DNA from: MPNP01 sp965116235
Lineage (GTDB): Bacteria; Pseudomonadota; Alphaproteobacteria; Rhodobacterales; Rhodobacteraceae
NCBI GenBank assembly: GCA_965116235.1
Contig: OZ220496.1
Coordinates: 2,604,001-2,668,000, forward strand
Length of the DNA stretch: 64,000 nt
Direction: 5' to 3'
Part shown: in pieces, positions 54,590 through 63,865 of the stretch
Layout of the letters: each line of letters opens with the position of its first letter
How positions within the stretch are numbered: the first letter of the stretch is position 1
Notes under the pieces: model-generated
Databases searched by the model: none
What the model saw: the letters and a program-made list of their open reading frames with translations, nothing else
What the model was told of the DNA's origin: nothing
Made by a program: the position numbers and the translations under genes

Positions 54590-55606
54590 TTGACAAGCGG
54601 ACATATCGGCAGACGTAAGTTGTTGGCTGGTGCCACGGCCACCGTCTTGGCATCTCCGGTGATTCTGCATCCTGCAATTGTTCGACCGTTTCAGTTGAAT
54701 GTCGCGTCGCTGTTTCCGGTTTCGGATGTCAGGCACCTTCACGCCGCCATGCACGAAGATCTGGTTCGGGCGGCCACAAGGGGAGACATTCGCTACGCGT
54801 ACTATGATCAGGTTCCAGCAAGCGAATATGAAGTTCTTTTTCGCCAGATATCAGAACAAAACTACGATCTGATTGTTGCCGATGCGCAAGACTATCACGA
54901 CATCGTTGCTAATATTGTGACTGATTTTCCGAGCCGATCATACTTGCTCAGATCATCGCGAACCATTTCGTCAAGCCACACGCAAATCGCCATTTTTGAT
55001 GATCTTGTTCATGAAGCGTCTTATCTAGCTGGGATTATCTCCAGCGGATTCAGCCGGACAAAGACGATTGGATGCTTGGGCTCCTCACCTGCTCCGTCAT
55101 CCAACCGCAATGTCAATTCCTTCATTCAGGGAGCCAAGGAGATCAATCCAGACATCAGGGTTGTCGTCGACTCGTTGGATTCAAATCCTGACGACACGGC
55201 CATCAACACGAAACTGGACTTTCAACTCGGGCAGGGTGTAGATATTGTCTATGCCGAAAAAGTGGACACGGAACACGCCCTTGACAAGCGGAACATAAAA
55301 TTTGTTGGCAACGTGTCGGACCGTTTCGAAACCTATCCCCAGTCGCAGGTTACCGCTACCCTGTGGTATTTTCGACCCATCTTGCATCAGAGCCTTAAGA
55401 GAATGCGCGAAAACAGTTTTCGGTCGAGCAGTCTGAACGATTATTCGGGGCTGCGCCATGGCGGCAGTTCGCTTGCTCCCTTGCGCCACAACGTAGTTGA
55501 TGTTCCCGAGGATGTACTGGAACGTGCGGCACGGCGCTATTCTGAAATTCACTCGGGCACTTTTGTCATTGCCAAGGTTGAAATGCCGCCCGTTTCAGAT
55601 TTCTAG
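54590..55606 (+). CDS. BMP family (PnrA-like) substrate-binding protein, Tat-type signal
   Basis: About 338 residues. The N-terminus has a twin-arginine-like signal (GRRKLLAGATATVLASPVIL). The rest is a BMP/PnrA-like periplasmic binding fold: VASLFPVSDVRHLHAAMHEDL, YDLIVADAQDYHDIVANIVTDFP, AIFDDLVHEASYLAGIISSG, KTIGCLGS, NSFIQGAKEINPDIRV. BMP relatives bind nucleosides for ABC importers, but no permease or ATPase follows. The start is probably TTG 54590 with GAGGA 9 nt upstream; TTG 54584 is too close to it. The deaminase gene begins 10 nt after the stop. The sequence is divergent from characterised PnrA. Confidence 0.78.
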   Translation: MTSGHIGRRKLLAGATATVLASPVILHPAIVRPFQLNVASLFPVSDVRHLHAAMHEDLVRAATRGDIRYAYYDQVPASEYEVLFRQISEQNYDLIVADAQDYHDIVANIVTDFPSRSYLLRSSRTISSSHTQIAIFDDLVHEASYLAGIISSGFSRTKTIGCLGSSPAPSSNRNVNSFIQGAKEINPDIRVVVDSLDSNPDDTAINTKLDFQLGQGVDIVYAEKVDTEHALDKRNIKFVGNVSDRFETYPQSQVTATLWYFRPILHQSLKRMRENSFRSSSLNDYSGLRHGGSSLAPLRHNVVDVPEDVLERAARRYSEIHSGTFVIAKVEMPPVSDF

Positions 55607-55616
55607 AGGGACTGTG

Positions 55617-56891
55617 ATGCTGGATTTGCTTGTTTCGAGCGGCACATTGCCAGATGGCCGGAACTGTGACATCGGAATCGTTGGCGACCGAATTGTTGCG
55701 GTTCAGCCCAAGATCGATGCTCAGGCCCTGAGGGTCCACGATGCAACGGGCTGTCTAATCTCCCCTCCGTTCGTGGATCCACATTTTCATATGGATGCCA
55801 CCCTGTCGCTCGGCTGGCCACGCCTCAACGAGTCCGGCACCTTGCTGGAAGGCATCGAGCTCTGGGGCGAACTCAAATCACAGATCACGCCTGAACAAGT
55901 CAAGGAAAGAGCCCTGAAATACTGCGACTGGGCTGTTGCACAAGGATTGCTGGCGATTCGAACTCACGTCGACATATGCGATGACAGGCTGCTGGGCCTA
56001 AGAGCATTGAAGGAGGTTCAAAGTGCGGTAAAACCCTATCTCGAATTGCAGCTGGTCGCGTTCCCCCAAGATGGCCTGTTTCGTTCGCAGAGTGGGGTTG
56101 AACGGATGCATCAGGCGGTGAAGTTGGGGGTGGATGTTGTCGGCGGCATTCCCCATTTTGAGCGCACAACGGACGACGGCAACCGATCCATCACGACATT
56201 GTGTCAACTGGCCGTGGAGCACGACCTGCCTGTTGACTTGCATTGTGACGAGACTGATGATCCCCATTCCAGACATATCGAGCACCTGGTTAAGGAGACC
56301 ATTCGCTTTGGCTTGCAAGGACGCTCGACTGGCTCCCATCTGACATCCATGCATTCGATGGACAATTATTATGTGTCAAAACTTCTGCCCATGATTGCCG
56401 AAGCCGGTACTGCCGTCATACCAAATCCGCTTATCAATATCACCTTGCAGGGTCGACACGACACATACCCGAAGCGTCGTGGACTCACTCGAGTGCCGGA
56501 AATGCTCGAACGGGGCATTCTTGTTGGATGGGGTCAGGATTGCGTCATGGATCCATGGTACCCCTTCGGTTCCGCCGATATGCTGGATGTTGCTCACATG
56601 GGCCTGCATATTGCCCAGATGACAAGTCCGAAGGAGATTGATCAGTGCTTCAGGATGATAACTCACTCCAACGCCCAGATCATGGGTCTGAGCGACTATG
56701 GCTTGACCCAAGGAGCTCAAGCCAGCCTGGTCGTGCTTGACGCGGCCAATCCTCAGGAAGCCATTCGTCTGAGGGCCGATCGGTTGCTGGTTGTGTCCAA
56801 GGGAAAAATTGTGGCTCAGAAGACCAAGAGCAAGACAAACCTCCATCTCTCGCACCGATCGACCTGCGTCGATCTGCGACATGTTTTCTGA
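55617..56891 (+). CDS. Cytosine deaminase-like amidohydrolase
   Basis: 424 residues of the CodA group. Metal HxH in PPFVDPHFHMDATLS, HCDETDDPHSRH (CodA-like), SHLTSMHSMDNYY, and the catalytic aspartate region GQDCVMDPWYPFGSADML. CodA has GHDD where this protein has GQDC, a variant shared by a paralogous branch usually annotated as cytosine deaminase or related amidohydrolase. It deaminates or hydrolyses a nucleobase-like ring in the cytoplasm, but the substrate is unproven. ATG 55617 has AGAGGG 7 nt upstream and follows the binding-protein gene by 10 nt, so ligand capture and hydrolysis appear linked. Confidence 0.85.
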   Translation: MLDLLVSSGTLPDGRNCDIGIVGDRIVAVQPKIDAQALRVHDATGCLISPPFVDPHFHMDATLSLGWPRLNESGTLLEGIELWGELKSQITPEQVKERALKYCDWAVAQGLLAIRTHVDICDDRLLGLRALKEVQSAVKPYLELQLVAFPQDGLFRSQSGVERMHQAVKLGVDVVGGIPHFERTTDDGNRSITTLCQLAVEHDLPVDLHCDETDDPHSRHIEHLVKETIRFGLQGRSTGSHLTSMHSMDNYYVSKLLPMIAEAGTAVIPNPLINITLQGRHDTYPKRRGLTRVPEMLERGILVGWGQDCVMDPWYPFGSADMLDVAHMGLHIAQMTSPKEIDQCFRMITHSNAQIMGLSDYGLTQGAQASLVVLDAANPQEAIRLRADRLLVVSKGKIVAQKTKSKTNLHLSHRSTCVDLRHVF

Positions 56892-57099
56892 TGGTTGACG
56901 CAAAGCCAAATCGGCTGCGGACGGCCGGTCTTGTCATTGTGTTCGATTTTGTCGATGCCCTAGGTTTGCTGGCTCAAGACAAGGCTCAGAGAATTGACCG
57001 TTGTCTTTCTTTTGCAATTCGATATTACGGTTATTGGCTTGCGAACCGGATGCTACGAACAGCCTAACAACATCGCAGCTGCATTGATGCCGGATGACA

Positions 57100-57987
57100 A
57101 TGAGAATAGACGCACACCATCATTTGTGGAATCTTCAGGATGTCCATTACCCTTGGCTGATGGAAAAGGGCATCAAGAGGTTTTTTGGTGACCCACAGCC
57201 CATCCAGAGGAACTACCTGATAGACGAATTCGCTGCCAGCGCGCGCGAATCAGGTTTCCATGCCTCCGTTCATGTTCAGGTCGGTGCCGAGAGCGGCTAC
57301 GAAGAAGCCCGCTGGATACAAGAGGTGGCTGATGCTAGTCCTGATTGGCCCATGGTGCAGGTTGCGTTTTGCGATCTGACCTCCAAGCACGCCGAATCGG
57401 AATTGTTGCGACTTAGACAACTTTCCACTGTTGTCGGAATTCGGCAGATCGTTGGCCGTTCTCAAGCTGAAGACAGTCGATCAGGAACCCATACACTTGT
57501 ATCGAGCTCAGCATTCAAAAACGGATTGCGCATTGTCGAGCAGCTGGGACTTTCATTCGACCTTCAACTTGTTCCTTCACTTTTTGATTCGGTAATTGAA
57601 TTGTTTTCAGACCTTCCTGAACTGGAAGTGGTCCTGTGCCATGCCGGATCTCCGACAAGCCATCAAGGGAAAGACTTTGACGACTGGAAACGAGGAATCG
57701 CTCGATTCGCCGCCCGGCCCAAGACTCTGTGCAAGATTTCAGGATTGCCGATGTTCTTTGGCCGACCGAATCGTGACACATTTGACCCAGTCATCAAATG
57801 TTGCTTGTCGGCATTTGGCCCAAAGAGATGCATGTTTGGTTCCAATTTTCCTGTCGACAGCCTTTATGCCTCCTACAGTGAATTGATGCAAGCATACGAG
57901 ACGTGCGTGCCCACTTCATTCCACAACGATGTCTTTGGCCAAACCGCTCATGCTTTCTACTTCGACCGAAGACAGCGATTTCAATGA
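57100..57987 (+). CDS. Amidohydrolase family 2 protein (L-fuconolactonase-like)
   Basis: 295 residues. A metal-dependent TIM barrel with MRIDAHHHLWNL at the N-terminus, HVQVGAES, LCHAGSPTSHQGKDFDDW with the central His, CKISGLPMFF, and FGSNFPVD with the catalytic Asp. This set marks the amidohydrolase-2 group that contains fuconolactonase and pyrone-2,4-dicarboxylate lactonase. It opens a lactone or similar ring. An in-frame ATG two codons earlier is equally possible. A 208-base gap containing no gene separates it from the deaminase, so whether they are cotranscribed is unclear. Confidence 0.87.
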   Translation: MRIDAHHHLWNLQDVHYPWLMEKGIKRFFGDPQPIQRNYLIDEFAASARESGFHASVHVQVGAESGYEEARWIQEVADASPDWPMVQVAFCDLTSKHAESELLRLRQLSTVVGIRQIVGRSQAEDSRSGTHTLVSSSAFKNGLRIVEQLGLSFDLQLVPSLFDSVIELFSDLPELEVVLCHAGSPTSHQGKDFDDWKRGIARFAARPKTLCKISGLPMFFGRPNRDTFDPVIKCCLSAFGPKRCMFGSNFPVDSLYASYSELMQAYETCVPTSFHNDVFGQTAHAFYFDRRQRFQ

Positions 57988-58108
57988 TCTTGCAGAAAAT
58001 TGCTATATGATCGTTCTTGAAGACTTGACTTGATTGGAGAACTTGCCCGCCATGTTTGCAACATGAAGTCATTTTCAAATTGGGACCGCCGGTCTCGATC
58101 TGGCGGCC

Positions 58109-59131
58109 ATGAAGTGTCGGGGGCAAGAGTTTGTGTCTTCTGAGGGACCTGCTGTTCTCAGCGTAAAGAATCTCAAAGTCCGCTTCGGCACAAGTTCGGG
58201 GCACGTTCATGCCGTCAATGACATTGACTTCAGCCTCAGTTCCGGCGAACTTCTCGGCGTGGTGGGCGAATCGGGATCTGGCAAGTCCGTCACCATGATG
58301 TCGCTCCTAGGCTTGCTCCCTTCTCCACCAGCCCAGATCGCAAGCGGTGAAGTTCTCTTTGAGGGTCGAAATCTGCTGAATTGCAGTCAGAAAGAACTCC
58401 GGGAAATACGAGGCCGCAGCATTGGCATCATATTTCAAGATCCTTTGACCTCGTTAAACCCCGTGTTTACAGTTGGTTTTCAACTCATGGAACCGCTGCG
58501 CAAGCACATGGGGTTGAGCAAATCGGCGGCACGCAGCCGGGCCATGGAACTTCTTGATCTTGTCGGAATTTCTGATCCGAAGCGGCGACTGGGTGATTAC
58601 CCCTACCAGTTTTCAGGCGGCATGCGCCAACGGGTCATGATTGCGATTGCCTTGGCATGTGACCCTAAGATATTGATCGCCGATGAACCCACGACGGCAC
58701 TTGATGTGACGATCCAGGCCCAAATTCTTGAACTGATCCGGAACCTCAGACAAAAGATGGGCATGGCCATCATATGGATTACCCATGATCTGGGAGTCAT
58801 TGCCGGCATAGCAAATCGAATCATCGTCATGTATGCGGGTCAGATTGTTGAACAGGCGCCCGTTGATAAAGTCTTTTATGATCCTCGACATCCATACACC
58901 AAGGCCCTGCTTACGACCATTCCGACCATCCGTCGTGAGCGGGCGAGCCGGCTGAATACAATTCGGGGCCAGGCGGCGACACCCTTGGCAGAACCGCAGT
59001 TTTGCTCGTTTTCTTCGCGTTGCCCTCTTGCCTTTGATCAATGCACTTCAAAAAGGCCCGTTCTGAAGAACAGAGGGCCCAATCACTATGCCGCTTGCCA
59101 CCTACTGGATCTGAATCATCCCGATGACTGA
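58109..59131 (+). CDS. dppD: Dipeptide/oligopeptide ABC transporter ATP-binding protein (DppD type)
   Basis: 340 residues. Walker A GESGSGKS, Q-loop IIFQDPLTSLNPV, signature FSGGMRQRVMIAIAL, Walker B ILIADEPTTALD, H-loop ITHDLG, and the C-terminal oligopeptide motif with CSFSSRCPLAFDQC. One of two ATPases for the permease pair downstream. The start could also be GTG 58133, which gives a more typical N-terminus. The end overlaps dppF by 8 nt. It stands first in a five-gene transporter operon with the order DFABC, so ATPases precede the binding protein. Confidence 0.92.
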   Translation: MKCRGQEFVSSEGPAVLSVKNLKVRFGTSSGHVHAVNDIDFSLSSGELLGVVGESGSGKSVTMMSLLGLLPSPPAQIASGEVLFEGRNLLNCSQKELREIRGRSIGIIFQDPLTSLNPVFTVGFQLMEPLRKHMGLSKSAARSRAMELLDLVGISDPKRRLGDYPYQFSGGMRQRVMIAIALACDPKILIADEPTTALDVTIQAQILELIRNLRQKMGMAIIWITHDLGVIAGIANRIIVMYAGQIVEQAPVDKVFYDPRHPYTKALLTTIPTIRRERASRLNTIRGQAATPLAEPQFCSFSSRCPLAFDQCTSKRPVLKNRGPNHYAACHLLDLNHPDD

Positions 59132-60146
59132 AGCCCATACCTCACACTCTCCGCTTGTCGAAATCCGGAATCTGCAAGTCTACTTTCCCATTCTGGCCGG
59201 CATTTTCCGGCGCAAGGTCGGCGATATCAAAGCGGTCGACAATGTATCCCTGAACATTTACCCCGGAGAAACTCTCGGTCTGGTTGGCGAATCGGGCTGT
59301 GGCAAGTCGACAATCAGCCGGGCTCTCCTCAGGCTCAATCACATCACCGGCGGCATGGTTCGCATCAAGGGTCAGGACATAACGAACGCCGACCAGCGGG
59401 AAATTCGAAAACTCCGCCCGGCCATGCAGATGATATTCCAGGATCCGCAGGAATCCTTGAATCCGCGCATGAATGTCTACTCAATCATTTCGGAGCCCTT
59501 GCGCGAACATCTGTCTCTATCCAGCACCGAACGCAAGGAGCGTGTTTTTTCGCTCATGGATGCCGTGGGGCTCAATCGGGATTCCTACAGCCGCTTTCCA
59601 CACGAATTTTCCGGCGGTCAAAGACAGAGAATTGGCATAGCGCGTGCCTTGGCCTTGAGTCCTGAACTTGTCATTTGTGATGAGCCGATCGCGGCCTTGG
59701 ACGTATCAATCCAGGCCCAGGTCGTCAACCTTCTGGAAGATCTGCAGGACGACAGAAACCTGACCTACCTGTTTATCAGCCATGATCTGGGAATGGTTCG
59801 ACATATCGCCACTCGAGTGGCCGTAATGTATCTGGGTCAGATTGTGGAACTGGCCGCCGCAGAGGACATATACTCTGCCCCCTTGCATCCGTACACCGAA
59901 GCCTTGCTGTCAGCCGTGCCCGAGGCTGATCCGCAGATTGAACGGGAGCGGCAGGCCATTGTTCTGAAGGGCGATGTGCCGTCACCGGCAAACCCGCCCA
60001 AAGGATGCAATTTTTGCAACCGATGTCCCAAGGCACTCGATATGTGCTTTGCAGTTGAACCGACGCTTGAAGAATTTTCAGGGCGCCACGTCTCATGCCA
60101 TCTCTACACAAATCCGTCCGGCTCAGGTATAGAGTCGGACATGTGA
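59124..60146 (+). CDS. dppF: Dipeptide/oligopeptide ABC transporter ATP-binding protein (DppF type)
   Basis: 340 residues. Walker A GESGCGKST, Q-loop MIFQDPQESLNPR, signature FSGGQRQRIGIARAL, Walker B LVICDEPIAALD (Ile-Ala replacing the usual Val-Ser), H-loop ISHDLG, and the C-terminal cysteine motif GCNFCNRCPKALDMC. It forms the ATPase heterodimer with the preceding protein, which it overlaps by 8 nt. The binding protein follows after 26 nt with its own AGAGGA site. Confidence 0.93.
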   Translation: MTEAHTSHSPLVEIRNLQVYFPILAGIFRRKVGDIKAVDNVSLNIYPGETLGLVGESGCGKSTISRALLRLNHITGGMVRIKGQDITNADQREIRKLRPAMQMIFQDPQESLNPRMNVYSIISEPLREHLSLSSTERKERVFSLMDAVGLNRDSYSRFPHEFSGGQRQRIGIARALALSPELVICDEPIAALDVSIQAQVVNLLEDLQDDRNLTYLFISHDLGMVRHIATRVAVMYLGQIVELAAAEDIYSAPLHPYTEALLSAVPEADPQIERERQAIVLKGDVPSPANPPKGCNFCNRCPKALDMCFAVEPTLEEFSGRHVSCHLYTNPSGSGIESDM

Positions 60147-60172
60147 TCTTATCTTTAAGCAAAGAGGAAAAA

Positions 60173-61870
60173 ATGAAAAAGCTATGTTTGTGTTTTACTG
60201 CCTTGATAGGTCTCGGCATTGCCACAGCCTCGCTGGCCGAGCGCGGTTCCTCGGGTCATGTCAACATCCTGTTTTGGCAGGCGCCGTCGATCATGAATCC
60301 CTACCTTTCGGGCGGCACGAAAGAAATTGAAGCCGGTTCTATGGTTATTGAGCCCCTGGCTCGGTACGATCAAGACGGCAACTTGGTCCCCTGGCTGGCT
60401 GAGTCCATACCCACCCTTGAGAATGGAGGCGTGTCGGAGGACCTAACTTCCATAACCTGGACGCTGCGTCCGGGACTTCTTTGGTCTGATGGCACTCCTG
60501 TTACAACTCAAGACATTCTGTTCACTTATGAATATTGCACGCATCCGGAAGGGGGCTGTACTCGACTGGCCAATTTTGAAGGGATTGAATCTTTTGAAGC
60601 TCTTGATGATCGAACCGTCAAAATCACCTACGGAGCCCCCAAGCCCTTTCCCTATCTGGCGTTTGTCGGATCGACCGTTCCGCTGTTGCAGAAGAAGCAG
60701 TTTCAAAACTGCATGGGGCCCGACGCTCCAGGCTGCAGCGAGCAAAACTTCCGGCCTGTCGGTACGGGCCCGTTTGTCGTAAAGGAGTTTCGACCCAACG
60801 ATGTCATTCTGCTGGAAGCCAATGAAAACTACCGCTTCCCGGACAAGCCGGGTTTTGCCACGATCACTTTCAAAGGCGGTGGCGATGCCGCTGCAGCAGG
60901 ACGTGCCGTACTCGAGACGGGAGAATTCGATTACGCCTGGAACTTGCAGCTTCCCCCGGCAATTCTCACGCAAATGGAAGCCCAGGGAAAGGGCAAGGTC
61001 GTTTCGTCCTTTGGCACCGCCGTTGAACGAATCATGGTCAACATGACAGATCCTGATCCCAGTCTGGGTGATGAGCGATCGACTTTGGCCTATCCCCATC
61101 CCTTTCTGAGCGATATCAATGTACGAAAGGCCCTCTCTCTGGCCATTGATCGAAACATCTTGAATGAAATCGGCTATGGAGTGACCGGAAAACCGGTCTG
61201 CAATGTTCTTCCTGCCCCAGCCATTTATGCCTCAACGGCCAATGATGACTGTCTGATTCAGGACATTGCCGGGGCCAACCAATTGCTTGATGATGCAGCT
61301 TGGGTGATGGGATCTGATGGGGTTCGGACAAAGGATGGAATGCGGCTATCAGTTCTCTTCCAAACCTCGACCAACGCCGTTCGCCAGGACTTCCAGGCAC
61401 TGATCAAGCAATGGTGGTCGGAAATCGGCGTGGAAACCGAGTTGCGGAACATTGACGCATCTGTCTTTTTCGGCGGCGACCCGGGCAACCCAGACACATT
61501 CCAGAAGTTCTATGCCGATCTGGAAATGTATACCAACATTTTTGAAGGAACGGATCCAGAAGTGTACATGGTTTCCTGGACATGCGGTCTGGAACCGTCG
61601 CCTCAGACAGACTGGCAGGGGATCAATATTCCACGATACTGTGACGAGGATTATGACGCCTTGTTTGAAGAACTTCGAGTCACCGGTCAATTGAACCGAC
61701 GAGTCGAGTTGTCCAAGGCCATGAATGACAAGCTGATGCAGGAATACATCATCATTCCGTTGATTCACAGAGGGCGCGTTTCGGCTCACTCAAACACCTT
61801 GGGAGGGGTCAAGCTGAACACTTGGGACGCTGAAATTTGGAATATCGCGGACTGGACAAGGCTGCAGTAA
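60173..61870 (+). CDS. dppA: Dipeptide/oligopeptide ABC transporter substrate-binding protein (family 5)
   Basis: 565 residues. Signal peptide LCLCFTALIGLGIATASLA, then an SBP_bac_5 fold: NILFWQAPSIMNPYLSGGTK, ARYDQDGNLVPWLAESI, WTLRPGLLWSDGTPVTTQDI, NFRPVGTGPFVVKEF, and VRKALSLAIDRNIL. The family 5 blocks are all present. It may bind a peptide or another multi-charged solute. The ATG 60173 has AGAGGA 6 nt upstream. The frame open further upstream overlaps dppF and is not used. It may be the specificity determinant for whatever the preceding hydrolases process, but this is inference. Confidence 0.92.
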   Translation: MKKLCLCFTALIGLGIATASLAERGSSGHVNILFWQAPSIMNPYLSGGTKEIEAGSMVIEPLARYDQDGNLVPWLAESIPTLENGGVSEDLTSITWTLRPGLLWSDGTPVTTQDILFTYEYCTHPEGGCTRLANFEGIESFEALDDRTVKITYGAPKPFPYLAFVGSTVPLLQKKQFQNCMGPDAPGCSEQNFRPVGTGPFVVKEFRPNDVILLEANENYRFPDKPGFATITFKGGGDAAAAGRAVLETGEFDYAWNLQLPPAILTQMEAQGKGKVVSSFGTAVERIMVNMTDPDPSLGDERSTLAYPHPFLSDINVRKALSLAIDRNILNEIGYGVTGKPVCNVLPAPAIYASTANDDCLIQDIAGANQLLDDAAWVMGSDGVRTKDGMRLSVLFQTSTNAVRQDFQALIKQWWSEIGVETELRNIDASVFFGGDPGNPDTFQKFYADLEMYTNIFEGTDPEVYMVSWTCGLEPSPQTDWQGINIPRYCDEDYDALFEELRVTGQLNRRVELSKAMNDKLMQEYIIIPLIHRGRVSAHSNTLGGVKLNTWDAEIWNIADWTRLQ

Positions 61871-61913
61871 TTCACCCTTCCACCAACTGGACCATTGATA
61901 CTTCGGGGTGGGG

Positions 61914-62921
61914 ATGTTTCACTACACCATCAGACGGACCCTGCTGGCCATCCCCACCCTTTTTCTCATCAGCCTGGTCATATTCCTGATCCTGGACTTG
62001 GCGCCGGGCGACCCGACGGCCCAGTTGCCCTTGACCATTCCTCCTGATGTTCGGGAAAAAATCAGGCTGGCCCTGGGGCTTGGAGAACCCTTTCACGTTC
62101 GTTTCCTGCTCTGGCTGGAGCAGTTTTTTATCAATGAACCCCTCCACTTTCTCAGCGAGGTTTCGGGACTTGATTTTTCCGGTGATCGCCAGAGGGTCAT
62201 TTCTTGGCAATCCCGTTCACCCGTCATGGATATCGTCATGCAGCGCATTCCACAGACGCTCTGGGTCGTCGGCATGTCCTATGTCCTCGGCGTCTTGATC
62301 GCCATTCCAATCGGGATCATTTCTGCCTATCGCCAGTACAGCTGGTTTGATCAGATCGGAACATTCATCTCCATGGTCGGATTTTCCATTCCGACCTTCT
62401 TCTCGGGCGTTCTGCTCATCGTCATCTTTTCAGTGCATCTGGGCTGGTTTCCCTCCATTTATGATACGACCCATCAAGTGACAGATTGGCACAGCCTTGT
62501 GTTTCAGATCAAGCAGATGATCATGCCCACGACAGTTCTCGGTCTTTACAACGCCGCCCAAATCAGCCGTTTCATGCGGGCATCAATGCTTGACAACCTG
62601 AATCAGGATTATGTTCGGACAGCGCGAGCCAAGGGCCTGACTGAGCGCGTCGTGTTGCTGGTGCACGTTCTCAGAAACTCCATGATTCCGGTTGTCACGG
62701 TCATTGCTCTTGGCGTACCAACCGTATTCGGCGGAGCCATCATCACCGAACAGGTATTCAAGGTAAACGGATTGGGGCAGCTTCTGATCACGGCCATTCA
62801 AGCCAACGACCTTCCCATGGTGCAAACGCTGACATTCATTTTTGCCGTTCTCATAGTGGCCTTTAATCTGATTGCGGACATACTCTATGGCATTCTGGAC
62901 CCCCGTATCCGCTATGAGTGA
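61914..62921 (+). CDS. dppB: Dipeptide/oligopeptide ABC transporter permease (DppB type)
   Basis: 335 residues. Start MFHYTIRRTLLAIPTLFLIS, typical of DppB, with six membrane helices and the EAA-like loop YVRTARAKGLTERVVLLVHV before ALGVPTVFGGAIITEQVF. The N-terminal periplasmic loop (about residues 35-100) is longer than in E. coli DppB. ATG 61914 is chosen over a GTG two codons before it. Its end overlaps dppC by 8 nt. It partners with DppC to form the channel. Confidence 0.93.
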   Translation: MFHYTIRRTLLAIPTLFLISLVIFLILDLAPGDPTAQLPLTIPPDVREKIRLALGLGEPFHVRFLLWLEQFFINEPLHFLSEVSGLDFSGDRQRVISWQSRSPVMDIVMQRIPQTLWVVGMSYVLGVLIAIPIGIISAYRQYSWFDQIGTFISMVGFSIPTFFSGVLLIVIFSVHLGWFPSIYDTTHQVTDWHSLVFQIKQMIMPTTVLGLYNAAQISRFMRASMLDNLNQDYVRTARAKGLTERVVLLVHVLRNSMIPVVTVIALGVPTVFGGAIITEQVFKVNGLGQLLITAIQANDLPMVQTLTFIFAVLIVAFNLIADILYGILDPRIRYE

Positions 62922-63822
62922 CGCTTCTGTGCCGTCAAGCACGCAGCCGTCTTCCCAGTGGAAACTTATCTGGGACCAGTTCAAAACCCACAAAGGGGCC
63001 TTGACTGGCGGAGGCTTTTTTCTGTTCACCATTGTGGCCGTGTTCGTGGGACCGTTGTTTTGGACCCTTGATGCTCAGTATGCCGACATTTTGAATCGCA
63101 ATCAGGGGGTGAGTCTTGCCCACCCGTTTGGGACAGATCAATTGGGACGGGATTCGTTGGCCCGGATTCTCATGGGCGGCAAAACCACTTTGGCCGTTGG
63201 CATCACGGCGATGCTGCTGTCTTTGGTGCTTGGCACCCTCGTGGGTGTTCTGGCCGGCTTCTTCAAGTTTCTGGATGGGCCTCTCATGCGTTTTACCGAC
63301 CTGTTTCTGGCTCTGCCGATCTTGCCGTTGCTGCTGGTCGTGATCCTGCTGTTCCGGGAGCCTCTGAGAACAACCTTTGGTCCCGAGAGCGGCATCTTCA
63401 TTTTGATCGTCTTCGTGATTGGAATAACGAGCTGGATGCAAACTGCACGAGTGGTTCGCGGTGATGTGCTGACCATCAAGGAACGCGAATTCGTCTTGGC
63501 CGCCCAATCAATCGGAACCCCTTCAAGTCGTATCGTTCTTCGCCATATCCTGCCTAACGTGCTGTCACCCATAATGGTCTCGGCGACAATCGGAGTGGCC
63601 AACGCGATCATCACCGAATCGGCACTTTCCTTCCTTGGGCTAGGGTTTCCCTCAGACTTTCCAACTTGGGGACGTCTGCTGTACGATGCCACTGATTATC
63701 TTCAGCACTACCCGGAACGAGTCCTGTGGCCGGGCATCGCGATTTCACTGACGGTGCTGTCGGTCAATTACCTGGGAGACGGGCTACGCGATGCGCTTGA
63801 CCCGAGGATCCGGGGGCGCTAG
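62914..63822 (+). CDS. dppC: Dipeptide/oligopeptide ABC transporter permease (DppC type)
   Basis: 302 residues. A cytoplasmic N-terminal tail precedes the first helix (GGFFLFTIVAVFVGPLF), and the family motif AHPFGTDQLGRDSLARILMGG follows. The ATPase-docking loop is EFVLAAQSIGTPSSRIVLRHILPN. The end TVLSVNYLGDGLRDALDPR is diagnostic of DppC. ATG 62914 overlaps the dppB stop, and a start 14 codons earlier would lie inside dppB. It is the last gene of the operon and is convergent with pntB, 43 nt away. No terminator was recognised between them. Confidence 0.94.
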   Translation: MSDASVPSSTQPSSQWKLIWDQFKTHKGALTGGGFFLFTIVAVFVGPLFWTLDAQYADILNRNQGVSLAHPFGTDQLGRDSLARILMGGKTTLAVGITAMLLSLVLGTLVGVLAGFFKFLDGPLMRFTDLFLALPILPLLLVVILLFREPLRTTFGPESGIFILIVFVIGITSWMQTARVVRGDVLTIKEREFVLAAQSIGTPSSRIVLRHILPNVLSPIMVSATIGVANAIITESALSFLGLGFPSDFPTWGRLLYDATDYLQHYPERVLWPGIAISLTVLSVNYLGDGLRDALDPRIRGR

Positions 63823-63865
63823 AATCGCCGAACGGCTAAATGCTCCCTTCCAATCGGCAATCCAA

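Noticed and set aside
58051..58065. Hairpin CATGTT-TGC-AACATG before dppD as a terminator
   Set aside because: Short AT-rich stem with no adjacent T-run; too weak to call.
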